From the NCBI GenBank assembly GCA_040880125.1, contig JBBDJB010000045.1, forward strand, positions 20,194-84,193: DNA of 64,000 nt. Direction: 5' to 3'. Of the stretch, positions 29,001 to 37,476 are shown piece after piece. Position 1 is the first letter of the stretch. Each line of letters opens with the position of its first letter. The stretch is from JBBDJB01 sp040880125 (lineage in GTDB: Bacteria; Planctomycetota; Planctomycetia; Pirellulales; JBBDJB01). The notes beneath the pieces were generated by a model, which saw only the letters and a program-made list of their open reading frames with translations, was not told the origin of the DNA and made no database searches. The position numbers and the translations under genes were made by a program.

Positions 29001-31169
29001 GCCGGAGTGCGAGACCAGCGGAAAGGCGGAGCGGTCGAAGGTCGTACTGGTGAGCGTGTACGTGTCGGCAAAGCCGTTCGACTCGTCGTGCAGGATGACC
29101 GAGTCGAGATCGGCCTCGCCCGCCAACGTGATGTTGCCGTCGATGTTATCGAGGTTCATCGCCGCGTGGCTGAGGACGAAGGTATCGTTGCCGGCGCCGC
29201 TGTGGATGGCCAGCGGTACCGAGGTGGCCGTGGCAATGATCTGGTAGGTGCCATTGCCGGCGCCGTCGCGGAAGGTGATCCCCTCGATCAGATCGTACTC
29301 GATATCCGCGCCCTCGCCTGGGTTGACAATGCCCAGATCGAACACGTTCAGCCCGGCTTGCGTGCTGGCCGTGTTGAATAGCTCGATCGTGTCGGTGCCT
29401 CCCTCGCCGACAAAATCGATCGTGCCGTTGAGCCGCCCCAAAAGTCCAGCGGTGGGGCTGAGCCGCAGCACGTCATTGCCTGCGCCGGCGAAGAGGTCCC
29501 ACTCGGTTGTAGACTCTGTGCCTTCGAAATTGAATGTAGAACTTCCGCTGCCGGAGCGGAGCTCGAACCGCTCGGTGGAATGGATCGTGTGATCGCCCAC
29601 CAGATTTCGTGTAAACGTCGTCGGGCCGAAGGCATCGGCGTCGATCGTGTAGGTAAACCCTGCCGTCGTGGCGAAGTCGTTGATCAACGTCCGATCGGTA
29701 CCGGCCTGTCCGTGAAACACGAGCCCCCCGTCCAAAGCGCTCAAGTCATGTGCGACGGATGACAATTGCAGCGTATCGTTGCCCGCATCGCCGTTGATGA
29801 CATAGTTTGTCGAGGCCGCCGTGCTCTCGACATTGACAAAGTTGCTTTGCGGATTGGCATGGAGCACCAGTTCCTCGGTCGAGAGAAAGGTCGCGGTGGG
29901 CGAACCGGTCTTGGAGATCGTGGTCGCGTTGATGACGTAGTTGTCGGCGCCATTCAGATCGTCGCTATCCTCGAAGATGACCCAGTCGGTTCCCATGCCG
30001 CCATTTACTGTAATGGCCTGGACGATGTTGTTGTCGTAGTCGCCACCGCCGACGTGCACCGCGTCGTCGCCGTTACCGCCGTTGACGGTGGTAGAAAATC
30101 CAGCGGGCAGGCTCTCGATTTGGATTGTGTCTTCACCGTCCAGGCCATTGACGATGAGGGAGCTGATATCGGCGATCGTAAACGTCTCGAACGTTCCATT
30201 GACCAGCACCTCAAGAAACGTCCCGTTGCGTCGGACGATGATGTTATCGTCGCTGCCGCCAACGTCGCCGCGCACAATCAGTTGACCAGTGGTCGTGTTT
30301 AGGTCGGCGTAGAAGGTGTTGACCTGCGACGGCATCGTGACGCTATAGCCGTACGCGTCGCGCAAGATTCCAGCATCCAAATCCGTAATGAGGAAGCGTT
30401 GATTGCCCGGCAAGGCGCGGCCGGGGTTCATCAAGTCGTTCGGATGGGCCGGCAGCGCGCCGGTCTCGGGAGTAGGCGGTCCTTCCCAGAGATGGCCGGG
30501 GTCGCTGGCGGTAAAGGTCGCCTGAGTTCCGCCCGGCACGTTCATCAACAACAGGTTACCGGAATCGTCGCTGTTGGGGTCGTCGACGCCGGAGTTGGAG
30601 ACGAAGTCGTTGATCGCCAGCGATCCGCCGGTGAGTACGCCCACGGCATGGCCGATTTCATGCACTAGCGTGGTGTACAGGTCCACGCCGGTGACGCTTC
30701 CAAAGGCGGCAAACCTCCAGACGAAGTTTGTGAACTCCGAGTCGTCGTCAACGGTGGGATCGAGATAGTGCGTGGTATCGGTGTCGATGGTCACACCACC
30801 GGCGAAGGGCTTGCCATCGCCGTCGACGGACGAAGGGCCGCCAATGGCCACCGCATCCAGCTCGCCCGTCTGCACGACCAAATCGTAGCTGTTGGCGCGG
30901 CCGTCGAAGTTGAAGTCGTCGATCACCGCTTCCCAGTCGTCGATGGCTCGATCGACGATCGACCGGGCGAGCGCGGCATCGGTGCCAAACAGAGAACCAA
31001 AACCGTCTGAGTCGAAGCTGGCGCTGCCTCGGTTGCTCCATACGATGGTGGTGAGCATCCAGCGAGCTTCGAGGCACTCCAGCGCGGGGCGATGCTGCTG
31101 CGTGGCTGGTGCCCGTTGGCTGGAGCGAAATCTGGGGGAAAGCCCTATGCGCCATCGCCGGCCCCACAT
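26097..31169 (-). CDS. Giant secreted protein: metzincin-like domain, seven ~96-aa beta repeats, dockerin-like end
   Basis: Secreted protein of about 1690 aa. I chose ATG 31169 because GGAGGTGG lies five bases upstream. The signal contains LECLEARWMLT. The next 230 residues resemble a matrixin/metzincin protease: HEIGHAVGVLTG supplies two His and the Glu, and LMNPG about 75 residues later resembles a Met-turn. The third expected His position holds Thr. About seven tandem units of about 96 residues follow (around 370-1050), each beginning D-x-x-x-L and containing a GxxxTD turn, a TxTRS...YxxIE segment and a closing xNxGxGDD. They suggest a long beta-solenoid stalk. The C-terminus has the same module family as the two other giants (RQVFYNDSFF, DYNKDRFVDPADQLFARN) and ends GWLAWDVL. 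Likely surface or matrix protein; protease activity is uncertain. Confidence 0.85.
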   Translation of the reverse strand: MWGRRWRIGLSPRFRSSQRAPATQQHRPALECLEARWMLTTIVWSNRGSASFDSDGFGSLFGTDAALARSIVDRAIDDWEAVIDDFNFDGRANSYDLVVQTGELDAVAIGGPSSVDGDGKPFAGGVTIDTDTTHYLDPTVDDDSEFTNFVWRFAAFGSVTGVDLYTTLVHEIGHAVGVLTGGSLAINDFVSNSGVDDPNSDDSGNLLLMNVPGGTQATFTASDPGHLWEGPPTPETGALPAHPNDLMNPGRALPGNQRFLITDLDAGILRDAYGYSVTMPSQVNTFYADLNTTTGQLIVRGDVGGSDDNIIVRRNGTFLEVLVNGTFETFTIADISSLIVNGLDGEDTIQIESLPAGFSTTVNGGNGDDAVHVGGGDYDNNIVQAITVNGGMGTDWVIFEDSDDLNGADNYVINATTISKTGSPTATFLSTEELVLHANPQSNFVNVESTAASTNYVINGDAGNDTLQLSSVAHDLSALDGGLVFHGQAGTDRTLINDFATTAGFTYTIDADAFGPTTFTRNLVGDHTIHSTERFELRSGSGSSTFNFEGTESTTEWDLFAGAGNDVLRLSPTAGLLGRLNGTIDFVGEGGTDTIELFNTASTQAGLNVFDLGIVNPGEGADIEYDLIEGITFRDGAGNGTYQIIATATSVPLAIHSGAGNDTFVLSHAAMNLDNIDGNITLAGEADLDSVILHDESNGFADTYTLTSTTFDRSAFPLVSHSGMEVVTLHGGSSDNTFNIQSNAAATQTTINTRGGEDRVVIGGTTGDVTNVQGDVFVNGQFDTDSLVYYDVFSGLDSTYTLTSNTLTRSGSGIVHYSTIDEVIFNAGFGDDAIDVQSSVAGVPLTINAGSGDDTITLGANLGHINTLNGAITVNGQGNSDTLVVDDTSNALSDDFTITDTIFTRSFSAIVTYATIEGLEVFAGTSNNAVNIESTAAGTPVTVHGGDGDDTFTLSPTAGNMATLQGAVSLLGGADDDILIADDTSNLNSDSFTITPNTLARSSSATVAYDTFEDLTLNAGPGDNEILVMGTAVGAPLLINAANGNDLLNVIGAISSPITYFAGFDAGPPGNRLRVEGDGTIDGAYTPATGTPGVGTVEIGGHAVNYFGLSTLFGGGPLEVKGFDTFTVVTPGSEDNILVDSPASNVNRLTGTSGGHLFDPLTFFSITNVVIDTGASDASDPDDVVTIESPGLVSAGLADFRVAMGPGQNTLNINGGLYTLREDAALDSDNLAINVTGSGTELVIDATQHLRSLSIGAGALARMTAGGDKVLVTPLLDVAGGATPSGTFDLHDNGLVINYDDLDPSPLTTHQAQMDHARDQNAPVLWTGTGITSSLAIASPSTTFVILSEATTDFGSGSGSFFGEAIVAGDEAVLIRAESTAPPALIFGRQVFYNDSFFDGDDPAANSADDGAIDPDKTALLPGQTASFANYVNYTQGINGLIVDVYQPAKTPELADFQFHDMGRDGTSESVAPPPDIFTVRPGEGVNGSDRVTLIWDTSGGIVFDTTWLRVTVGMPLGLSAPDVFYFGSAPGEGSGGEFAQIDPADELGARNNTHGFGNPATVNDPWDYNKDRFVDPADQLFARNHGTGFLTRLVLFTAPAIAPLAIGNNGPDTSAALPPMAAGHTDDQPELPADAQLCRASDGLHAAVTDARIWSEQDDAPADLLGDTPRSVMDAVFEELDGWLAWDVL

Positions 31170-31426
31170 CAGTGCCACCTCCACGTTGAACCGTCACCGC
31201 CTCGGCCCACGCGGCGAGCTACCATAGCCCGTCGCGTCAGTTTTTGCCCCGCCGTTGAAGTAGATGGCTATTGTAACTAATGCTGCGGCGAGGAGAACGA
31301 TTTGGGGGCGAGGGTGACAGCAGTAGCTGAATGCGTGGGAGTTTCGAGAGAGTTCAGACGGTCGGCTGTGCGATCCGAAATGCGGCTGAATTCTTTGAAT
31401 CCGGCCACTGGGAATCCAGCGATGTT

Positions 31427-31581
31427 TAGCAGCCTGTTGATTTTCTCGACAGGCTGCTGCATCGCACGGAGGTGATGCCAAAATGACGACGCAAGTCGTT
31501 ATTTTGCGAGCCGTGAGGAGCTTTGCTCCGAACTTGGCGAGGTTGAAAAACGCCACGATGGCGTTTTTCAACAGGCTGTTA
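31427..31581. mobile_element. MITE-like palindromic element, about 155 bp
   Basis: The ends are inverted: TAGCAGCCTGTTGA on the left and, read from the right, TAACAGCCTGTTGA (13 of 14 match). The inside is a chain of hairpins: GCAGCCTGT/ACAGGCTGC at 31429-31457, CAAAATGACGAC/GTCGTTATTTTG around 31479-31507, and a perfect 13-bp TTGAAAAACGCCA/TGGCGTTTTTCAA at 31543-31571. It contains no gene. An end-like fragment recurs at 21660-21677. This fits a non-autonomous transposable element or a structured RNA-like repeat; no target-site duplication is evident. Confidence 0.6.
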
Positions 31582-31693
31582 GCCCTCGCCTGGGCGGATA
31601 CGAACAGATGCGGGCATAGTCACAAATAGGTGCGCCACCGGTCGTACGAGCTGCCCTTTGCAGGCGGGGCGGCGGCACCTAACATCACGCCTG

Positions 31694-33310
31694 ATGAACA
31701 AGGGCCCCGCTCGCACATCGCTGGCCGGATTGCGCGTTACCAGCTCAACCACGCTCCTCAGCCGCGTGCTGGGGATGGTGCGCGACATGGCCACCGCCTC
31801 TCTGTTTGGACTTGCCGGCGGCGGCGTGATGGATGCTTTCGTCGTCGCCTTTCGCATCCCGAATCTGTTCCGGCGGCTGTTTGGGGAAGGCGCGTTGACG
31901 GCGAGCTATCTGCCGATCTTCTCCGGCGTGCTCGAGCGCGATCACCGCGCTGCCTGGCAACTGGCCAGCGTGACGATGACGTGGCTGAGCGCCGTATTAG
32001 CGGGTCTGGTCGTGCTGGGCGAGCTGGTGTGCTCGCTGGTGCTCGCCGTGGCGGGCGATCTGCCGGGAGTGCAGCTCGTCGCCGGCCTGGCCGCCACCAT
32101 GATGCCGTATCTGCTGTTGATCTGCCTGACCGCGCAACTGGCGGCCACACTGCACGCGCTGTCGCACTTCGCGATGCCGGCGTTTGCCCCCGTCGTGCTC
32201 AACGTGCTGTGGCTGGTGGCGGTGTGGGGCGTGGCTCCTCGGTTCGCCCCCGACAAAGTCGCCCAGGCATACGTGCTGGCGGTGTTTGTGGTAATCGCCG
32301 GCGTCGTGCAGTTGTGGATGCAGTGGATGGCGCTGCGGCGGCACGGCTTTCGGTACGAGTACAATTGGCAGTCAAGCCGCGATGAGCTGCGGCGCATCGT
32401 GCAGGCGATGGCGCCAATGATGCTCGGCCTGGCGGCGACGCAGCTTAATACGCTGCTGGACGTGCTGATGGCATGGGGACTCTCGGCGACGCCGGAGAGC
32501 GGAGCGACGATCGCGTGGCTGGGCGGGGTGGAGTACCCGATGGCGCAGGGCGCTGCGGCGGCGGTTTACCTCGGCGAGCGGCTGTACCAATTTCCGGTGG
32601 GCGTGCTGGGAGTGGCAGTGGCAACGGTGATCTTTCCGCTGCTCAGTCGCCATGCGGCGCGGGGGGATCTGGACAGCCTGGGAAGCGATTTGACGCTGGG
32701 GCTGCGGTTGGTTGTGCTATTGGGGCTGCCGGCCAGCGTAGGGCTGGTTCTGTTGGCCGAGCCGATCGCGAGGCTATTGTTTCTGCGAGGCGAGTTTACG
32801 GCCGAGGACGCCGAGCGGGCAGCGCGGATGGTCGCCGCGTATGGCACCGGCGTTTGGGCATACTGCGCACTGCCGGTACTGGTGCGGGGGTTTTACGCAA
32901 TGGGCGATCACAGCACGCCCATGCGCAGCTCGTTGATGGTGGTGACGGCGAACCTGCTGCTGAACCTTTCGCTGGTGTGGGTGATGGCTGAAATGGGATT
33001 GGCAGTGAGCACCGCGGCCTGTGCGATGGCCCAAGTCATTGTGCTGGCGGTGGTGTTCTCGCGAACAGCCAGTCGCTTGCAGTGGCGCGTACTTGCCCGG
33101 ACCGCGACGGTTTCGCTGGTGGCGTCGGTGGTGATGGGCGCGGCCTGTTGGTACATCTTGCGCGCGTTGCCGCGGGGCGAGGGGCTACGCGACGAGCTTG
33201 CCCGGGTGGGAGTGCCGGTAGTGGTGAGTTTGGCGGTTTATCTAGCAGTAGTGGCGGTAGCACGGCGCGCGGAACTGCGCATACTGTGGGCGACGCGGGA
33301 ACGAGCGTAG
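31694..33310 (+). CDS. murJ: Lipid II flippase MurJ
   Basis: Polytopic membrane protein of the MOP/MVF superfamily that moves lipid II across the inner membrane for peptidoglycan synthesis. From ATG 31694 it is 538 aa, the usual length, with about 14 hydrophobic helices. Diagnostic segments are TLLSRVLGMVRDMATASLFG, VVAFRIPNLFRRLFGEGAL and LSRHAARGDLD. The last is followed by GLPASVGLVLLAEPIARLLFLRGEFT. Its presence fits the view that planctomycetes make peptidoglycan. It lies 227 bases ahead of the terpene-cyclase gene, probably as a separate unit because of that gap. Confidence 0.92.
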   Translation: MNKGPARTSLAGLRVTSSTTLLSRVLGMVRDMATASLFGLAGGGVMDAFVVAFRIPNLFRRLFGEGALTASYLPIFSGVLERDHRAAWQLASVTMTWLSAVLAGLVVLGELVCSLVLAVAGDLPGVQLVAGLAATMMPYLLLICLTAQLAATLHALSHFAMPAFAPVVLNVLWLVAVWGVAPRFAPDKVAQAYVLAVFVVIAGVVQLWMQWMALRRHGFRYEYNWQSSRDELRRIVQAMAPMMLGLAATQLNTLLDVLMAWGLSATPESGATIAWLGGVEYPMAQGAAAAVYLGERLYQFPVGVLGVAVATVIFPLLSRHAARGDLDSLGSDLTLGLRLVVLLGLPASVGLVLLAEPIARLLFLRGEFTAEDAERAARMVAAYGTGVWAYCALPVLVRGFYAMGDHSTPMRSSLMVVTANLLLNLSLVWVMAEMGLAVSTAACAMAQVIVLAVVFSRTASRLQWRVLARTATVSLVASVVMGAACWYILRALPRGEGLRDELARVGVPVVVSLAVYLAVVAVARRAELRILWATRERA

Positions 33311-33537
33311 CGACGGGTGCAAATTTCGAGCCGATCGCCCGGCAGGGGGTTTCTCACCATGGCCGCGGCCGTGGGCAGCGAGGGCGCGGCTCGACAGTCC
33401 ACAGGCGGCAGCTTAGAATCGAGTTGATCGGTTGAACAACTGCGATCACCGACGCCACGGCATTGCTGCGGCTTGATCCACGAGCCCGCCGGAGCGTCCA
33501 CTTGCTGCCCGACGCCAAGCCTAGCGAAGACTGTGTC

Positions 33538-35535
33538 ATGAAAGTCGATGCGGACCGGCTTACGGCGGCCTACCAGCGCGCACGCACGGACCTTCTCGCG
33601 GAGCGCAACACGAAGGGGCACTGGGTTGGTGAGCTTTCCAGCTCTCCACTGGCCACGGCCACCGCGATCAGCGCCTTGGTACTGGCCGAACAGCACAGTC
33701 ACGAAGTCGACGAACAATACACGATCGAGCAGGCGTATCAGTGCGATCTGAGTGAATTGATCGTCGGGGCGCTCCACTGGCTGGCCCGGCATCAAAACGC
33801 CGACGGCGGCTGGGGCGACACAGAGAAAAGCCTGTCGAACGTCGCCACGACGATGCTGGTCTGCGCCGCGTTTCACCTGACCGGCGTGCCGGTGAAATAC
33901 AGTGACATGCTGGTGCGGGCGGAGGAGTACCTGCGCGGCCAGGGATCGGGCGCGTTGCGGCGACGCTTCGGCCGCGACCACACGTTTACCGTGCCAATTC
34001 TCACTAACTATGCGCTGGCCGATCTGGCGCCGTGGCGCGACGTGCCAACACTGCCCTTCGAGCTGGCGCGTCTACCGAGGTCGGCTTCCCGGTGGCTGCG
34101 AATGCCTTGGCTCGGCTACGTTACCCCGGCGCTTGTAGCCCTCGGCCAGGTGAAGTTTCACAACTCCCCGCCGGTAAACCCGATCGCGCGGATGGTCCGC
34201 AGCGCGTCGGTGGAACCGAGCCTGAAGTTACTGGAGCGAATGCAGCCGGAAAGCGGTGGTTTCTTTGAATCGACGCCGCTGACAAGCTTTGTCGTGATGA
34301 GCCTGGCTGGAATTGGCAAACCGGACCATCCCGTGTTGAGGCGCGGGGTGGAGTTCCTGCTGGCTTCAGTCCGGTCCGACGGCAGTTGGCCGATCGACAC
34401 GAACCTGGCCACGTGGAACACGACGCTGGCGATCAACGCACTGGCGGCGGGTGGCGAATCACCGTTGGAAGAATGTCTCGACTGGTTGCTGCGTTGCCAG
34501 CACACTCAGGCGAATCCGGCTACTGGAATGGAGCCGGGTGGGTGGTCGTGGACAGATCTGTCCGGCGGAGTGCCAGACGTGGATGACACGGCCGGAGCAC
34601 TTATGGCGCTGGCATTACATTACTCGCAAGGGCACGTTGGGAGTACAGGTAAAGACAGCAGCGGCCCACAAGTCATTGACCAGCCCCTGAAAGCCGATCT
34701 CCGTGAGCGCGTCGGGGCCGCGGCCGTGCTGGGCACCGAGTGGCTCATCAATCAACAGAACCGCGACGGCGGGTGGCCGACGTTTTGCCGTGGGCGGGGG
34801 AAGATGCCCTTTGATCGCAGCGCACCCGATCTGACCGCGCATGCCATGCGGGCGATCCGGGCGTGGCGGGAGATGTGGCGGAGCAGCCCGGTCCAAATGG
34901 CTGCGCGGGAAGCCGGCTTGATCGCTCGCTGCGATGCCGCTATTCGCGCCGGACTGCGATACCTGGCGGAAACGCAACGCGAAGATGGTGGCTGGCTGCC
35001 GATGTGGTTCGGCAATCAGCACGCCGAGAGCGAAGTCAATCCGGTCATCGGCACGGCGCGGGTGATCATGGCGCTGTGCGACCTGGACCAGCTTCACACG
35101 CCGGTCTGCCGCCGGGCTCTCGGCTTTCTCGTGTCCGTGCAGAACGCCAACGGCGGCTGGGGGGCCGGGCCGGCCGCGGTCGAGAGTGACATGCCGGATC
35201 AATATTCGTCCGTCGAAGAATCCGCACTGGCACTGGATGCGCTCTTGTGTGCGGCGGACGACGAAGAACTGCAAGTTTCGGTACAGCAAGGACTTGATTG
35301 GCTGGTTTTGGCCGTCGAGCAGGGGCGGCACCGGGAAACCTCGCCCGTAGGTTTTTCCTTCGCGAAGTTGTGGTATTATGAACGGCTCTATCCGTTGACC
35401 TTCGCCGCGTCAGCACTTGGGCACGCCGTTGCCCAACAGCGCCATCATCCCACCGCAAGCCTCCGCTCGACTCAGCCGGCGTATGTGAAACTGCCTGCTT
35501 CGGATCGCGACACACGCAAAGGCCCGAGACTTTGA
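33538..35535 (+). CDS. Squalene-hopene-type class II terpene cyclase
   Basis: Membrane-associated class II (protonation-initiated) triterpene/polyprenyl cyclase, 665 aa. The protonating motif D-x-D-D is present as PDVDDTAGAL near residues 346-350. QW-type repeats that staple the alpha/alpha barrels are visible: QNADGGWG, QNRDGGWP, QREDGGWLP and QNANGGWG. The end LWYYERLYPLTFAASALG matches the C-terminus of squalene-hopene cyclases. I chose ATG 33538; the frame continues upstream to 33463 with poor coding character. It overlaps the start of the downstream prenyltransferase fusion gene. No squalene-forming hpnC/D/E genes are in the window, so the substrate could be squalene made elsewhere or a polyprenyl chain made by the neighbour. 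Confidence 0.88.
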   Translation: MKVDADRLTAAYQRARTDLLAERNTKGHWVGELSSSPLATATAISALVLAEQHSHEVDEQYTIEQAYQCDLSELIVGALHWLARHQNADGGWGDTEKSLSNVATTMLVCAAFHLTGVPVKYSDMLVRAEEYLRGQGSGALRRRFGRDHTFTVPILTNYALADLAPWRDVPTLPFELARLPRSASRWLRMPWLGYVTPALVALGQVKFHNSPPVNPIARMVRSASVEPSLKLLERMQPESGGFFESTPLTSFVVMSLAGIGKPDHPVLRRGVEFLLASVRSDGSWPIDTNLATWNTTLAINALAAGGESPLEECLDWLLRCQHTQANPATGMEPGGWSWTDLSGGVPDVDDTAGALMALALHYSQGHVGSTGKDSSGPQVIDQPLKADLRERVGAAAVLGTEWLINQQNRDGGWPTFCRGRGKMPFDRSAPDLTAHAMRAIRAWREMWRSSPVQMAAREAGLIARCDAAIRAGLRYLAETQREDGGWLPMWFGNQHAESEVNPVIGTARVIMALCDLDQLHTPVCRRALGFLVSVQNANGGWGAGPAAVESDMPDQYSSVEESALALDALLCAADDEELQVSVQQGLDWLVLAVEQGRHRETSPVGFSFAKLWYYERLYPLTFAASALGHAVAQQRHHPTASLRSTQPAYVKLPASDRDTRKGPRL

Positions 35536-37415
35536 CGCCAGCATCCCCCGACGAGCACACCCGGGCCCCTGCACCAGGTGGCACCTCTTCCACAAGCGGT
35601 GAGCAGAACTTGCAGGGTGGCCGGTTTCGTCGCGGGAAAAGGGGTGCGTTGAAAATTGTGCCCGAGGGAAAGGAATCCAGGGCGCGGATACGGGCGCGGT
35701 GCCGCAAGGTGGCCGCAGAGTTCGACAAGTCACAGCCGCTATCCACCGAAGAAATGGAAGTGGCCGCCCGGCAGTTGCTCGCGGAGATGGAACTGGGTGA
35801 AGGCTACGTCGGCTGGACAATGGTCGTGTTGGCGTCGGAGTTCTGGCGGGACCAGGTAGCCGCCGTGCCACCCCGTCGGCGGCTGTTTCTGGTACCTCAG
35901 CGGATGGAGCACCTCGACAGTTGCGCGGGCGAATGCGATCGACTCCGCTTGGACGGCAAGCGGTGTGGGGCCTGCTGTATGGCTGAGTTTCAGAGCAAGG
36001 CCGAAGTATTGGGCTACCAGGTGCTTGTCACCGAAGGATCGCCCCTGGTTCTACAGACCATCCTCAGCGGATCCGTCGACGCGATTGTCGGCGTGTCGTG
36101 TTTGAACGTGCTGGAGAAGGCGATCGACAAGATCCTGCTGGCCGGCATTCCGTGCATGGCCGTGCCGCTGCTTTCGAACGACTGCAATGGCATGTCTGTC
36201 GACGAGGATTGGGTTGAGGAGATGATCCGGTTAAGTCAGGGCGGCTCCGGCGTGCGGACTCGGACCTATCTGCATCTGATGCGGGCGGCAGATCGACTGT
36301 TCTCGCCGGAGGAACTGGAGCGGATCGCGCCGCGCTTGCGGCAGGGGCCATCGCTTTCGCAGGTCAACGGGCAAGGGCTCGGCGGCCTGGAACCGATCGC
36401 CGCCACCGAGGCGATCGCCTATGACTTTTTAACCAAGGGCGGCAAGCACTCGCGGCCTTTCATCACCCTGGCTGCCTATGACGCGCTCACCGGCGCCAAG
36501 GGGACCCAGGCGGACGGAGCGCGGCACCTTCGGTCTCTGCCGGATGCCATCCGCCGCACGGCATTGTCGATTGAGACTTTTCACAAGGCGTCGCTCGTGC
36601 ACGATGACGTCGAAGACGACGACGCCTTCCGCTACGGCGACCCCACGTTGCACCGCAAATTTGGCACGGCCACGGCCATCAACGTGGGCGACTACTTGAT
36701 CGGGCTGGGTTACCGGCTGGTCAGCCGCGAAGCGGCCACGCTCGGGCCGGACGTGGTGAGCGACATTCTGGACTGCCTGGCCGACGCACACATGAAGTTG
36801 TCGGAAGGGCAGGGGGCCGAACTGGTGTGGCGGGACGCCCGCGACAAGTCGCTCAAGCCGAGCGATGCCCTGGCGATCTACGCCCTGAAGACGGCCCCGG
36901 CGTTCGAGGCGGCGCTCTACTCCGGCTTGCGACTGGCCGGTCCGGCGGAGCAGTACCTGGAACCGGTGAAGCAGCTTGCCAAGAATTTGGGCGTCGCGTT
37001 TCAGATCCTCAACGACCTGAAAGACTGGCACGGCGACGAAAACAATAAGCGGGCCTCCGGCGGAGACGTATTCGGGGGGCGGCCTACCGTGTTGTGGGCG
37101 CTGGCGCTAGAGTCGCTGTCGGACGAAGATCGAGCCGACATGGTATCGCTGATCGACTGCGATGTCGCGGATCGGGAGACGTTGCTCCGCGTGCGGCAGC
37201 TTTATATGTCGGCCGGAGTATTTGAAACGGCCGGCCAGTTAGTCGATGATTATCAAAAGCGGGCGGAGGATATCGCCAAAGGGTTTCAGCCCGGCGACCT
37301 TCGCCGGCTGTTGTATTACCTGATCGATACGGTGTTGGAGCGCCCCGCCGAACCGGTCTCTGCGATCGTATCGACTTCCCTCCAAACGGAACTGAGTGTG
37401 GCCGCCAAGTCGTAA
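35532..37415 (+). CDS. DUF116-polyprenyl diphosphate synthase fusion
   Basis: Two-domain protein of up to 627 aa. Residues about 85-235 match DUF116: LFLVPQRMEHLDSC, Cys131, Cys135, Cys145, Cys148 and Cys149, then IVGVSCLNVLEKAI and CMAVPLLSNDCNG. The Cys cluster probably binds metal. Residues about 285-600 are a trans-type isoprenyl diphosphate synthase: GGKHSRP, the first Asp-rich motif HDDVEDDD (358-364), GDYLIGLG, and a second motif where the usual DDxxD reads NDLKD (494-498). The synthase condenses isopentenyl units to a linear polyprenyl diphosphate. The TTG start at 35532 overlaps the cyclase stop (TTGA), implying coupling. Later starts such as TTG 35649 are possible. Chain length cannot be read from the sequence. 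Confidence 0.85.
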   Translation: MTPASPDEHTRAPAPGGTSSTSGEQNLQGGRFRRGKRGALKIVPEGKESRARIRARCRKVAAEFDKSQPLSTEEMEVAARQLLAEMELGEGYVGWTMVVLASEFWRDQVAAVPPRRRLFLVPQRMEHLDSCAGECDRLRLDGKRCGACCMAEFQSKAEVLGYQVLVTEGSPLVLQTILSGSVDAIVGVSCLNVLEKAIDKILLAGIPCMAVPLLSNDCNGMSVDEDWVEEMIRLSQGGSGVRTRTYLHLMRAADRLFSPEELERIAPRLRQGPSLSQVNGQGLGGLEPIAATEAIAYDFLTKGGKHSRPFITLAAYDALTGAKGTQADGARHLRSLPDAIRRTALSIETFHKASLVHDDVEDDDAFRYGDPTLHRKFGTATAINVGDYLIGLGYRLVSREAATLGPDVVSDILDCLADAHMKLSEGQGAELVWRDARDKSLKPSDALAIYALKTAPAFEAALYSGLRLAGPAEQYLEPVKQLAKNLGVAFQILNDLKDWHGDENNKRASGGDVFGGRPTVLWALALESLSDEDRADMVSLIDCDVADRETLLRVRQLYMSAGVFETAGQLVDDYQKRAEDIAKGFQPGDLRRLLYYLIDTVLERPAEPVSAIVSTSLQTELSVAAKS

Positions 37416-37476
37416 CCGCGCCGGTGAAGCACGGTCAGCGACTGCCGAGCGTCCGCCTCCTGTCGCGAGACGGAAC

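Noticed and set aside
31480..31575. Rho-independent terminator for the giant gene region
   Set aside because: The strong hairpin at 31543-31571 lies upstream of the leftward gene start and belongs to the inverted-end element, so it is not a gene-end terminator on that strand.
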